In this document: positions 11,701 through 18,466 of the stretch, piece after piece
How the letters are laid out: every line of letters begins with the position of its first letter
Position numbering within the stretch: the stretch's first letter is position 1
Assembly: GCF_015140455.1 (NCBI RefSeq)
Contig: NZ_AP024094.1
Location: forward strand, 310,001-374,000
Direction: 5' to 3'
Length of the DNA stretch: 64,000 bases
Origin: Jeongeupia sp. HS-3
Lineage (GTDB): Bacteria > Pseudomonadota > Gammaproteobacteria > Burkholderiales > Chitinibacteraceae
Program-made: the position numbers and the translations under genes
The notes under the pieces: generated by a model
What the model was told of the DNA's origin: nothing
Database searches by the model: none
Seen by the model: the letters and a program-made list of their open reading frames with translations, nothing else

Positions 11701-11845
11701 TGTAGATACCGCTGACCGTTCGCAAGCCATGGGGAAGCATCGAATTGCCGACGAGATCTGCGAGATTGCCGCCGGCGCTATGCGCCTCGGCGATATGGAT
11801 TTGCCGGAGAATGAATTCGAGATCGGCTTTATTAAGGGTGATCAT
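5789..11845 (-). CDS. Giant RTX-repeat animal-type heme peroxidase (MopA-like)
   Basis: 2018 residues counted from ATG 11845; GGAG at 11855-11858 lies 9 nt upstream, and in-frame starts further up (to 11929) look less likely. Residues ~90-800 are an animal (myeloperoxidase-type) heme peroxidase domain. The distal Gln-Asp-His is in FGQFFDHGLDL (Q146, D149, H150), the catalytic Arg and Glu in GDGRGNE (R391, E394), and the proximal His in YRFGHSML (H513). D149 and E394 match the residues that ester-link heme in mammalian enzymes. Next come an EF-hand-like DLDGDGDLDV, a first RTX calcium block (~842-1007), four Ig-like repeats (~1269-1667), a second RTX block (~1671-1932) and a C-terminal tail. 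There is no N-terminal signal peptide, as expected for type I secretion. Bacterial relatives (MopA) have been linked to Mn(II) oxidation. Substrate here is unproven. Confidence 0.93.
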   Translation of the reverse strand: MITLNKADLEFILRQIHIAEAHSAGGNLADLVGNSMLPHGLRTVSGIYNNLMPGQAHYGSADQIMLRLLDPEFRAEYFVTTGVVRDSEPRTISNLISDQTASNPAAVGAAGDNPAFDLNGSLLIENVAADEGLSAPFNGWMTLFGQFFDHGLDLVNKGGSGVVMIPLLPDDPLYVEGAPNFMMLTRATNQPGADGVLGTDDDVREHVNQTTPFIDQNQTYTSSASHQVFLREYALDDGKPVATGLLLDGSNGGLATWADVKEQGRTLLGIDLTDADVTNVPQLLTDEYGMFIRGPNGYAQMFVVNAEGNIVLVEGNPDLPVSTAMALRTGHAFLDDIAHAAAPKFTTINGQRVLNADNDTETGMSNGDGTSTAGKYDNELLDRHFITGDGRGNENIGLTTVHHVFHSEHNRLVEQNQGIILQSGDLAFLNSWLRTDVDAIPTDPAAIAALEWDGERLFQAARFANEMQYQHLVFEEFARTVAPNVDLFVFTNSVDINPAIVAEFAHVVYRFGHSMLTETIARLDSEMNDTSIDLIQGFLNPIEFDRNGTVSADEAAGAIIRGMTRQVGNEIDEFVTEALRNNLVGLPLDLAALNIARARETGVPSLNHARAQFYEMTGDTQLRPYTSWVDFAQHIKNPASVINFIAAYGTHESITGADTLDAKRAAATLLVTGGAGAPADRVEYLNGTGDRWSNTETGLNNIDLWIGGLAEEKMPFGGMLGSTFTFVFEAQMEKLQAGDRFYYLSRTQGMNLLNELEGNSFAELVMANTDLGRPGSSHLPGSLFQAVEHILEMDQSLQIGADPTGSDPILEALSPLVVRKDLDGDGDLDVLEYHGGSHIVLGGTEEDDRLISGDGDDTVWGDGGNDRIEGGYGVDHLFGGAGDDYLTDRGVDVGEADVIKGGAGNDIIHGGNGLDLLFGNDGNDFIVGGSDSKEIFAGEGNDFILGSSGASLMHGNEGDDWIEGGDGFDTLAGENSELFFNSPVIGHDVLFGGGNDSDYDAESGDDIMVQGLGIHRNEGMFGFDWVIHKGMERDAFADLEVPIFATEQADILRNRFDQVEGLSGWKYNDTLIGDDRSIVQTVPELTLDTHVLTQEGIDRIAGLRQLLGLAPAATDARPDSLAYAAGNVLLGGAGSDRIEGRGADDFIDGDAWLNVRIGVRDPANPAVDIASYDWLKGELQQEILAGRIKPEQLHIIREILGTDNAAREVDTAVFSEVMDNYTITRNDDGTMTVAHTGGTLLDGVDTLQNIERLQFADQTVRVAGDNALPDGEITLSDTSPSMGQTLTANFSGVTDADGIVAGSLRYEWQVFTDEGVWATIGSGPNFTPGATVGGQNLQIPLLGQPLRVIASFIDGQGAPERVVSAQTAPINQSRAASGQPVIDATTPAEDQVLTASLGNIVDPDGINPANVTFIWEAQNADGSWREAATGPTFQPGDAEVGQALRVVASFIDNQGNTERLTSDITAPVSNINDLPTGLPAISNPSPSEDELLTIDTSAIVDADGMSNATLAFQWQVGNGDSFSDIPGATTASFAPGDAHVGQQLRVIVRYTDDRGQAEEIISAATTAVANVNDAPTGVLALSDATPTEGQVLSVSTSDIADADGMAGVTFSYQWQLGGSGGFTDIAGATGASFTPGQAQVGQQLRVVVRYTDQRGTQEVLTSVATAVVGDQITGTGANNTLNGTAGADIILGMAGNDTLNGLDGDDMLSGGTGSDALNGGNGNDQLLGEAGADTLNGGAGADTMAGGAGNDSYVVDDAADSVTEGASAGDGNDLVQTSLSSYTLGNNVEQLSYTGTGNFTGTGNALANRLSGGSGNDVLNGGAGADTMIGGAGNDTYYVDVAGDVITETANGGIDTVMSTLGTYTLANNVETLVHIGSNGATLSGNAGANRITGGAAADNINGGDGDDIIEGGGGNDVMTGGAGVFGLFGGGNDTFVFSAPSFGQDRINNFDANVSGGQELLDISSLGISTADFTNRVQIEDLGNDTRVTIGADTIVLVGVNGTGTNAITQSDFILAG
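6050..6835 (-). repeat. RTX calcium-binding block 2 (C-terminal)
   Basis: A second, longer series of GGxGxDxUx repeats (NGLDGDDMLSGG, NGGAGADTMAGGAGNDS and others). It is interrupted by two copies of a V(E/T)...NNVE(Q/T)L module and precedes the C-terminal tail expected to carry the type I secretion signal. Confidence 0.88.
6845..8041 (-). repeat. Four tandem Ig-like repeats within the peroxidase
   Basis: Four units of roughly 90-100 residues follow one template: an opening like P(S/T)xxxLT, then I(V/A)DxDG, an aromatic YxWQ-type core, a GxxFxPG turn and a final LRVxxxYTDxxG strand. They start near protein residues 1269, 1379, 1475 and 1574. They probably act as a spacer or adhesive stalk between the two RTX blocks. 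Confidence 0.8.
8825..9322 (-). repeat. RTX calcium-binding nonapeptide block 1 (within peroxidase)
   Basis: The translation shows tandem GGxGxDxUx nonapeptides (for example GDGDDTVWG, GGNDRIEGG, GGAGDDYL, GNDGNDFIVGG). They sit directly after the peroxidase domain and bind Ca2+ in a parallel beta-roll once outside the cell. Confidence 0.9.
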
Positions 11846-11903
11846 TTTGTGCATCTCCATTGATATGTTTTTTTGAGGGGGAGGCCCCCTGTGCATGCGG
11901 CAT

Positions 11904-11918
11904 CGCATCATTGATGCG
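11904..11918. promoter_or_regulatory. Perfect 15-bp palindrome upstream of the peroxidase gene
   Basis: CGCATCATTGATGCG has 7-bp arms around one central base and lies about 60 bp upstream of the peroxidase start. The position suits a repressor operator or a 5'-UTR hairpin. The binding protein is unknown. Confidence 0.4.
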
Positions 11919-12028
11919 GTGACATTCATGCTTTATTGGCGCGCAGCCGTACGACGCGCCTGCATTTTCGGGTTGCGAAAATGGGCGTCTTATCGGGAAT
12001 TGCCGATTATTGGGTGCTGACAATACAA

Positions 12029-12059
12029 GAACGTCAATATGTGCTTTGGGCTGACGTTC
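12029..12059. promoter_or_regulatory. Inverted repeat GAACGTCA-N15-TGACGTTC
   Basis: Perfect 8-bp arms at 12029-12036 and 12052-12059, about 190 bp upstream of the peroxidase start. It is a possible regulator-binding dyad; no function is assigned. Confidence 0.35.
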
Positions 12060-12776
12060 GCTGGTTTTATTGGTGACTGTCTTGGTCAGTCGGTGGGGGA
12101 AATAACTGGTCGGTAATTGGTATTGCTACATGCTCCATATTGACTCGGCTACAGCCAAGCTAGGTTATGGGCCTGTACGTTAAAAGGCATTTTCAGAATG
12201 GTTCCGCCGTTTATCTGCGTATAACAGCATGTTTTTGTTTTTTTGTTGCGCGCTGCTGATTCGTGTGCGTGATTGCATTTCCTTGCGAAGGCTTTATCAA
12301 GGCTTTCTGGTAACTATTTAAGAATAGTAGAATTTGATTGTTTAATTATTTTTCGCTGGATGGTTTTTTTTTGTGAACGTGACTACGTCAATGCTGGAAT
12401 TGCCGGCCATTCCGATTTTGTGAAATAAAAAGAAATTTGGGAGGATTATTTGAAATAAAACTGTAAGAATGTTTTGAGCTGAGGAGGCTGAGCGCTCGGC
12501 CCCGTTCATGCCTGACATCACGACATCAGCGTCGTCAGCCGATGAGCGGCTGGCACATTTGCAGCGGCAAACTGGCTTGATTCGTTGTCAGCTGCCAGGA
12601 CATCCGGTCCGTGTCGTTCAGCGCGGGGTGCTCGGTGGTGTTCGGGCTTGCGTTTGCATTGATCACCAATGCGTCAAGGGGCCGCCAGATTAAATAGGCT
12701 GGTGGCCCGGCACGGCTGGTCTGGATGGGGGCCGACTGCTACACTGCGCTCCTTTCTGATACGGGGCCAAGTCATT

Positions 12777-14162
12777 GTGAATAAAGCACCTTTTTCGAGT
12801 TTGGCCCTGTCCGACGCCTTCCTTGCCAACCTCGATAGCCTGGGCTACCAGCACATGACGGCTATCCAGGCGCAGAGCCTGCCGGTGATCCTCGACGGTC
12901 ACGACCTGATCGCGCAGGCCAAGACCGGCAGCGGCAAGACCGCGGCCTTCGGCATCGGCATGCTCAGCGCGCTGAACCCGCGCTTCTTCGGCATCCAGGC
13001 GCTGGTGCTGTGCCCGACGCGCGAACTCGCCGATCAGGTGGCCAAGGAGCTGCGCCGGCTGGCGCGGCATATCGACAACGTCAAGATCGTCACCCTGTGC
13101 GGCGGCTCGCCGATGGGGCCGCAAATCGGCTCGCTCGAGCACGGCGCACACATCGTCGTCGGGACGCCGGGACGGATTCGCGACCATCTCGGTCGCGGTA
13201 CGATCGATCTGACGACCATCAGCACGCTGGTGCTCGACGAAGCCGACCGCATGGTCGACATGGGCTTTTACGAGGACATCGCCGGCATCGCCAGCGCTTG
13301 CCCGAAAAAGCGCCAGACGCTGCTGTTCTCGGCCACCTATCCGGACACGATCCGCAAGGATTGCGCGCGGCTCTTGAAGCTGCCGGTCGAGATCAAGGTT
13401 GAGTCGCAGCACGATGCCAGCAAGATCGAGCAGCGTTTTTACGAGGTCGAGCACGAAGAGCGCAACGCCACGGTCGCGGCCTTGCTGGCGCACTACCGTC
13501 CGAAGTCGGCGCTGGCGTTCTGCAATACCAAAATCCATTGCCGCGAGCTGGTCGAAGAGCTGCGCGACCAGGGGTATTCGGCGCTGGCGCTGTACGGCGA
13601 TCTGGAACAGCGTGATCGCGACGAGATCCTGCTGCAGTTCGCCAACCAGAGCTGCACCGTGCTGGTGGCGACCGACGTCGCCGCGCGCGGTCTCGACATC
13701 ACCACGCTCGATTACGTGATCAACGTCGACGTGTCGCGCGATACCGAAATCCACATCCACCGCATCGGCCGCACCGCGCGCGGCAAGGAGCGCGGTCTGG
13801 CGCTGAGCATCGCTTCGCCGCAAGAGAAGAAATGGGTCAAGCTGATCGAGGAATACCAGGGCGGCCCGGTGCGCTGGTTCGGCACTGATACGCTTGAGCC
13901 GACCAGCGCTGCGCCACTGTTGCCGCAAATGGTGACGCTGTGCATCGCCGGCGGCAAAAAGGACAAGCTGCGTCCCGGTGACCTGCTCGGCGCGCTGACC
14001 GGCGATGCCGGCATCAACGGCGAATGCGTCGGCAAGATCAATGTCTTCGATCACCTGACCTATGTGGCGCTCGACCGGCGCATCGCCGACAAGGCCTTCC
14101 AGCGCCTCTCAAGCGGCAACATCAAGGGTCGTACCTTCAAGATGCGCTTTATCGAGGGCTGA
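12777..14162 (+). CDS. dbpA: ATP-dependent RNA helicase DbpA
   Basis: A 461-residue DEAD-box helicase. Motifs in order: the Q motif around MTAIQAQSLP, Walker A AKTGSGKT, PTRELADQ, GTPGRI, DEAD in LVLDEADRMVD, SAT in LLFSATYP, then ATDVAARGLDI and HRIGRTARG. The C-terminal ~75 residues (VTLCIAGGKKDKLRPGDLLGALTG) are the RRM-like DbpA domain that recognises hairpin 92 of 23S rRNA, which sets DbpA apart from other DEAD-box proteins. It acts in late 50S assembly. GTG at 12777 gives a length matching known DbpA and starts at the conserved region; the frame is open further upstream but that extension does not look like the family. Confidence 0.93.
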   Translation: MNKAPFSSLALSDAFLANLDSLGYQHMTAIQAQSLPVILDGHDLIAQAKTGSGKTAAFGIGMLSALNPRFFGIQALVLCPTRELADQVAKELRRLARHIDNVKIVTLCGGSPMGPQIGSLEHGAHIVVGTPGRIRDHLGRGTIDLTTISTLVLDEADRMVDMGFYEDIAGIASACPKKRQTLLFSATYPDTIRKDCARLLKLPVEIKVESQHDASKIEQRFYEVEHEERNATVAALLAHYRPKSALAFCNTKIHCRELVEELRDQGYSALALYGDLEQRDRDEILLQFANQSCTVLVATDVAARGLDITTLDYVINVDVSRDTEIHIHRIGRTARGKERGLALSIASPQEKKWVKLIEEYQGGPVRWFGTDTLEPTSAAPLLPQMVTLCIAGGKKDKLRPGDLLGALTGDAGINGECVGKINVFDHLTYVALDRRIADKAFQRLSSGNIKGRTFKMRFIEG

Positions 14163-14303
14163 TTTCATAGCAGCTCAGGCGCTGCATTGCGCTGCCCGGT
14201 GCGCGAAGCGCCGGGTTCTGACTGCGTGTGCCGGCATGGCTTGTAAGCCGCTCATGTTAGAATCGCCGGCTAAATCAATTCATTCGCGCTTCGGGGAGTT
14301 CTC

Positions 14304-15404
14304 ATGTCCGGCAATTCGCTCGGTTTGTTGTTCACCGTTACCTCGTTCGGCGAATCGCACGGGCCGGGCATCGGCTGCATCGTCGATGGTTGCCCGCCGG
14401 GGCTGGCGCTCTCGCTTGATGACATCCAGCTGGAACTCGATCGCCGCAAGCCCGGCACCAGTCGCCATGTGACCCAGCGCAAGGAGCCCGACATCGTCGA
14501 GATCCTCTCCGGCGTGTTCGAGGGCAAGACCACCGGTACGCCGATCGCGCTGCTGATCCGCAACCAGGACCAGCGCAGCCAGGACTACGGCAAGATCGTC
14601 GAAACCTTCCGCCCCGGTCACGCCGATTACACCTACTGGCACAAGTACGGCATCCGCGACTATCGCGGCGGTGGCCGCAGCTCGGCGCGTGAAACCGCGG
14701 TGCGCGTCGCTGCTGGCGCGATCGCCAAAAAGTGGCTGAGCGAAAAATTCGGCATCGTCATTCGCGGCTATATGAGCCAGTTGGGCGAAATCGACGTCCC
14801 GTTCGTGAGCTGGGATGAAGTGGATCAGAATCCCTTCTTCGCGCCGAACAACGCCATCGTGCCGCAGCTTGAAGACTATATGGACGCGATCCGCAAGGAG
14901 CGCGATTCGGTCGGCGCCAAGATCACCGTCGTCGCCGAGAATGTGCCGGTCGGCTGGGGCGAGCCGGTGTACGACCGCCTCGACGCCGATATCGCCTTCA
15001 ACATGATGAACATCAACGCGGTGAAGGGCGTCGAAATCGGCGCCGGTTTCGCCAGCGTCGCCCAGCGCGGCTCGGAGCATTGCGACGAACTGACGCCGCA
15101 AGGTTTTGCCACCAACCACGCCGGCGGCGTGCTCGGCGGCATTTCCAGCGGTCAGGATATTGTCGTCAATCTCGCGGTCAAACCCACGTCGAGCATCGCG
15201 CAGGAGCGTCGTTCGATTGACAAGCAGGGCAACCCGGTGATGATGGCGACCACCGGCCGCCACGATCCGTGCGTCGGCATCCGGGCGACGCCGATCGCCG
15301 AGGCCATGCTGGCGCTGACGCTGATCGATCATGCGTTGCGCCATCGCGCCCAGTGCGGCGATGTCGTCGTCGATACCCCGCGCATTCCCGGCAAGATTGC
15401 CTGA
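14304..15404 (+). CDS. aroC: Chorismate synthase
   Basis: A 366-residue enzyme converting 5-enolpyruvylshikimate-3-phosphate to chorismate, the last shikimate-pathway step, using reduced FMN. Family signatures are plain: [18 protein letters not shown] near the N-terminus, [27 protein letters not shown] and the C-terminal [20 protein letters not shown] at 14304 is preceded by the GGGG of a purine-rich stretch. Length matches the family. It is followed 24 bp later by a lipoprotein gene on the same strand. Confidence 0.97.
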   Translation: MSGNSLGLLFTVTSFGESHGPGIGCIVDGCPPGLALSLDDIQLELDRRKPGTSRHVTQRKEPDIVEILSGVFEGKTTGTPIALLIRNQDQRSQDYGKIVETFRPGHADYTYWHKYGIRDYRGGGRSSARETAVRVAAGAIAKKWLSEKFGIVIRGYMSQLGEIDVPFVSWDEVDQNPFFAPNNAIVPQLEDYMDAIRKERDSVGAKITVVAENVPVGWGEPVYDRLDADIAFNMMNINAVKGVEIGAGFASVAQRGSEHCDELTPQGFATNHAGGVLGGISSGQDIVVNLAVKPTSSIAQERRSIDKQGNPVMMATTGRHDPCVGIRATPIAEAMLALTLIDHALRHRAQCGDVVVDTPRIPGKIA

Positions 15405-15427
15405 TGGCGGGTTGGAAGGGAGGGCGG

Positions 15428-16069
15428 ATGATGCGTGCGCTTTTATTGCTGTCGATGCTGGTTCTGCTGGCCGGGTGCGCAACGTCGCCGCCGACGTTCA
15501 AGTCCGAAGTCAGCATCCGCCACCAGATGGCGTCCGAAGTCGCCGGCAAGCGGTTTGCCTTCAAGCGTGACGCCAGCCAGAGTCAGAGCCTGCTGCAACG
15601 CGAAGTCGAGCACGATGTCGCCGTGGCGCTGGAGGGCCATGGTCTGCAGCTGGAAACCAGCGCGGCACGCGCCGACTGGCTGGTCGAGCTGGCTTATGGC
15701 GTCGATGACGGCAAGACCGTGACCTACAACCAGCCGGTGTGGGGAACGACCTACTACACCTATTACCGCCGGGTGTACTCCGGTAACAGCTATGTCGTGG
15801 TGCCGTACTACTATCCGAGCACCGAGGTCGTCGGCTCGCAACAGGTGTCGGAAACGGTGTTCACCCGCTATCTGGCTGTCGACATCTACGACCGCAAGGC
15901 GCTGGCCAGGAACGACTTCGCCAAGCTCTACGAGGGCGAGGCGAAGAATCACAGTCGCAGCGACAAGTTCGACAATGCGCTGCCTTACCTGACCCAATCG
16001 CTGTTCCAGTCCTTCCCGGGTCTGACCGGTACCCGCACGATTCAACTGGCGCTGCCGCCGCAACCCTGA
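15428..16069 (+). CDS. DUF4136-type outer-membrane lipoprotein
   Basis: 213 residues with a lipoprotein signal: MMRALLLLSMLVLLAGC places the lipidated Cys in a clear lipobox (LLAGC). The mature part (FKSEVSIRHQMASEVAGKRFAFKRDASQSQS) and the Tyr-rich TTYYTYYRRVYSGNSYVVVPYYY stretch resemble DUF4136 lipoproteins, whose function is not established. ATG 15428 or 15431 is the start; GGAGGG lies just upstream. The frame is open further upstream inside aroC but carries no signal peptide there. It is co-directional with aroC and hpnD and may be co-transcribed. Confidence 0.85.
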   Translation: MMRALLLLSMLVLLAGCATSPPTFKSEVSIRHQMASEVAGKRFAFKRDASQSQSLLQREVEHDVAVALEGHGLQLETSAARADWLVELAYGVDDGKTVTYNQPVWGTTYYTYYRRVYSGNSYVVVPYYYPSTEVVGSQQVSETVFTRYLAVDIYDRKALARNDFAKLYEGEAKNHSRSDKFDNALPYLTQSLFQSFPGLTGTRTIQLALPPQP

Positions 16070-16081
16070 TCCCCATCGACG

Positions 16082-16918
16082 ATGACGCCAGACCAATACT
16101 GCGAAGACAAGGCCGCCCAGAGCGGTTCGAGCTTTTACTACAGCTTCCGATTCCTGCCGCTGGAAAAGCGCCGCGCGATTACCGCGCTGTACGCGTTCTG
16201 TCGCGAAGTCGACGACGTCGTCGATGAAACGCACGACGAAAACGTCGCGCGCACCACCTTGGCGTGGTGGCGTGGCGAAATCGACCAGATGTACGCTGGC
16301 AACCCGCAACATCCGGTGACCCGCGCGCTGCTGCCGGTGCTGAAGACCTTCAATCTGAGCCGTGAGCATTTCCTCGAAATCATCGATGGCATGGAAATGG
16401 ATCTCGATGAGGCGCGCTACAACAGCTTCAAGGATCTGCAGCTGTACTGTTATCGCGTTGCCTCGGTGGTCGGGCTGATGGCGGCCGAGATTTTCGGCTA
16501 CACCGATCGTAAGACGCTCAAGTATGCGCACGATCTGGGCATTGCCTTTCAGCTTACCAATATCATCCGCGACGTCGGCGAGGATGCGCGCCGTGGCCGG
16601 CTGTACCTGCCGGTGGACGAGCTGCAGCGCTACAACGTGCCGGCCGCCGATATCTTCAATTTCCGCCAGACCGCCGAGTTCAAGTCGCTGATGGCGTTCC
16701 AGATCGACCGCGCCGAGCAGTTCTACCGGCAGGCGTTCGAGCAACTGCCCAAGGCCGACCGCAAGGCCCAGCGGCCCGGCCTGCTGATGGCGGCGATCTA
16801 CCGTGCCACGCTGGAAGAAATCCGCCGCGATGGCGCCGACAAGGTGCTGAACCAGCGGTTGAGCCTGACGCCGATCCGCAAGCTGTGGCTGGCGTGGCGA
16901 ACCTGGTGGTTTGGCTGA
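16082..16918 (+). CDS. hpnD: Presqualene diphosphate synthase
   Basis: A 278-residue squalene/phytoene synthase-family enzyme. The two aspartate-rich prenyl-diphosphate-binding motifs are present: REVDDVVDETHD near residue 40 and NIIRDVGEDARRGRLYLP near residue 162. The hpnE gene follows, so I assign it as HpnD, which joins two farnesyl diphosphates to presqualene diphosphate. Its usual partner hpnC is not in the window; it would have to be elsewhere or dispensable. It starts 12 bp after the lipoprotein stop. The products feed squalene and possibly hopanoids. Confidence 0.9.
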   Translation: MTPDQYCEDKAAQSGSSFYYSFRFLPLEKRRAITALYAFCREVDDVVDETHDENVARTTLAWWRGEIDQMYAGNPQHPVTRALLPVLKTFNLSREHFLEIIDGMEMDLDEARYNSFKDLQLYCYRVASVVGLMAAEIFGYTDRKTLKYAHDLGIAFQLTNIIRDVGEDARRGRLYLPVDELQRYNVPAADIFNFRQTAEFKSLMAFQIDRAEQFYRQAFEQLPKADRKAQRPGLLMAAIYRATLEEIRRDGADKVLNQRLSLTPIRKLWLAWRTWWFG

Positions 16919-17140
16919 AATCAGGCGGCTGCGCCTGCGCATCTCGCTTCCGTCCGATGCTCGAAATCCTCATGGACATTGAGTCCACTCCGGTTTCTGC
17001 GCTTCGGGCGAAACCGACCTGCTTTGGCTCGCTCGCCTGATTCGGTCTATTCCAAGCCTGAAAACCGAAGCGCCTGCTTCGCGTTGAATGTGTCGGTGCC
17101 TGAATATCTGCGCATCACCGATTCTGGCCGCCGAGACTGA
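16919..17140. other. Non-coding gap between hpnD and hpnE with hairpins
   Basis: 222 bp without a supportable gene between two genes that are usually adjacent. It holds a short dyad GGACATTGAGTCC near 16974 and a stronger hairpin CGGTTTC...GAAACCG (arms 16991-16997 and 17010-17016). The mix of short dyads looks like a dispersed intergenic repeat, but no second copy occurs in this window. Confidence 0.4.
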
Positions 17141-18466
17141 ATGGACGTCCTTTTGCAACGATCCCTGAATACTTCTACCCATATCGCCGTCCTCGGCGGC
17201 GGTTACGCCGGCATGGCCGCAGCGGTCGAGCTGGCCGATGCCGGTGCGCGTGTCACGGTGTTCGAAGCCGGGCCGGTGCTTGGCGGCCGGGCGCGGCGGG
17301 TGAGTATCGATGGGCGCGAGATCGATAACGGTCAGCACCTGCTGATCGGCGCGTATTCCGAGTTGCTAGGGCTGATGCGTCGCGTCGGCGTCGATCCGGA
17401 CTTCGCTTTCGTGCGCACGCCGCTTGATCTGGCCGTCGAGCCCGGTTTCCGGCTGCGGGCACCGAAGCTGCCGGCGCCGCTGCATTTGGCCGTGGCGCTG
17501 CTTGCTGCCCGTGGCCTGAGCTGGCGCGAACGCTGGGCGCTGATCCGGGCGATGCGCAGCGCCGAAACATCGCGCTGGCGCTTGGTTGACGATCTGCCGG
17601 TGGCCGACTGGCTCGCCGCGCAAGGCCAGCCCGTGCGGCTGGTCGAGGCATTCTGGCGACCGCTGACGGTGGCTGCGCTGAATACCCCGCTGGAAACCGC
17701 GTCGACCCAGGTGCTCTTCAATGTACTGCGCGACAGCCTCGCCGGCAGCCGCTCGGCGTCCGATCTACTGTTCCCGCGCATCGATTTTTCCGCGCTGTTT
17801 CCCGATGCGGCGGCACGCCATGTCGCTGCGTCAGGCGGCGAGGTGCGCCTGAATGCGGCGGTGAAATTGCTCGTCCGGGATGGTGATGGCTGGCTGGTTA
17901 ATGGCGAGCATTTCGACGGCGTGGTCTGTGCCTTGCCGCCGCACCGTGCCGGCATGGCGCTGGGTAGCGTCGATGCATGTGCGCCACTGGTTGCGCAACT
18001 TGCCGCGTGGGATTACCAGCCCATTGTGACGGTCTATTTGCAGTACCCGGCTTCAGTGACGCTGCCGCAGCCGATGGTCGGTCTCGCCGCCGGGGTCAGC
18101 CAGTGGATTTTCGATCGCGGCCAGACGCACGATCAGCCAGGGCTGATCGCCGTGGTGCTGTCGGCGCGTGGCGCACACTCCGACTTGAGCCAAGCGCAAT
18201 TGATATCCGCCGTCGTGGCCGAACTCGATACGGTCTTTGCTTGGGGCGAGCCCGGCTGGCGCCGCGTCATCGCCGAAAAGCGCGCGACCTTTGCCGCGAC
18301 GCCGGGCTTGTGGCGACCGGCCAATACCACAGCCGAGCCGAGCTTGTGGCTGGCCGGCGATTACACCGCCGGCGATTATCCGGCGACGCTGGAGGGTGCA
18401 ATCCGCAGCGGCCAAACGGCGTCCCGTGGGATAATCGCCGCATTCTTAGCAGGAACAATACTATGA
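17141..18466 (+). CDS. hpnE: Hydroxysqualene dehydroxylase
   Basis: A 441-residue FAD-dependent amine-oxidase-fold protein. The Rossmann dinucleotide motif is IAVLGGGYAGMAAAVELA, followed by VFEAGPVLGGRARR and DNGQHLLIGAY. The C-terminal FAD contact is LWLAGDYTAGDYPATLEGAIRSG. In the HpnCDE route this enzyme reduces hydroxysqualene to squalene; hpnD just upstream supports the assignment. Its last codons overlap the start of the SDR gene (ATGA at 18463-18466), so the two are translationally coupled. Confidence 0.9.
   Translation: MDVLLQRSLNTSTHIAVLGGGYAGMAAAVELADAGARVTVFEAGPVLGGRARRVSIDGREIDNGQHLLIGAYSELLGLMRRVGVDPDFAFVRTPLDLAVEPGFRLRAPKLPAPLHLAVALLAARGLSWRERWALIRAMRSAETSRWRLVDDLPVADWLAAQGQPVRLVEAFWRPLTVAALNTPLETASTQVLFNVLRDSLAGSRSASDLLFPRIDFSALFPDAAARHVAASGGEVRLNAAVKLLVRDGDGWLVNGEHFDGVVCALPPHRAGMALGSVDACAPLVAQLAAWDYQPIVTVYLQYPASVTLPQPMVGLAAGVSQWIFDRGQTHDQPGLIAVVLSARGAHSDLSQAQLISAVVAELDTVFAWGEPGWRRVIAEKRATFAATPGLWRPANTTAEPSLWLAGDYTAGDYPATLEGAIRSGQTASRGIIAAFLAGTIL

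Larger units (their letters stand above)
11846..12776. other. AT-rich non-coding region between peroxidase and dbpA
   Basis: About 930 bp with no gene I can support. It is clearly richer in A and T than its surroundings, with T-runs near 12235 and 12365. It must hold the leftward promoter of the peroxidase-oxidase-SCO operon and the rightward promoter of dbpA. Two dyads are listed separately. The composition could mean acquired DNA or simply a complex control region. Confidence 0.6.

Noticed and set aside
12508-12693. A 61-codon frame upstream of dbpA
   Set aside because: No ribosome-binding site, no recognisable motif, and it overlaps the likely dbpA promoter.
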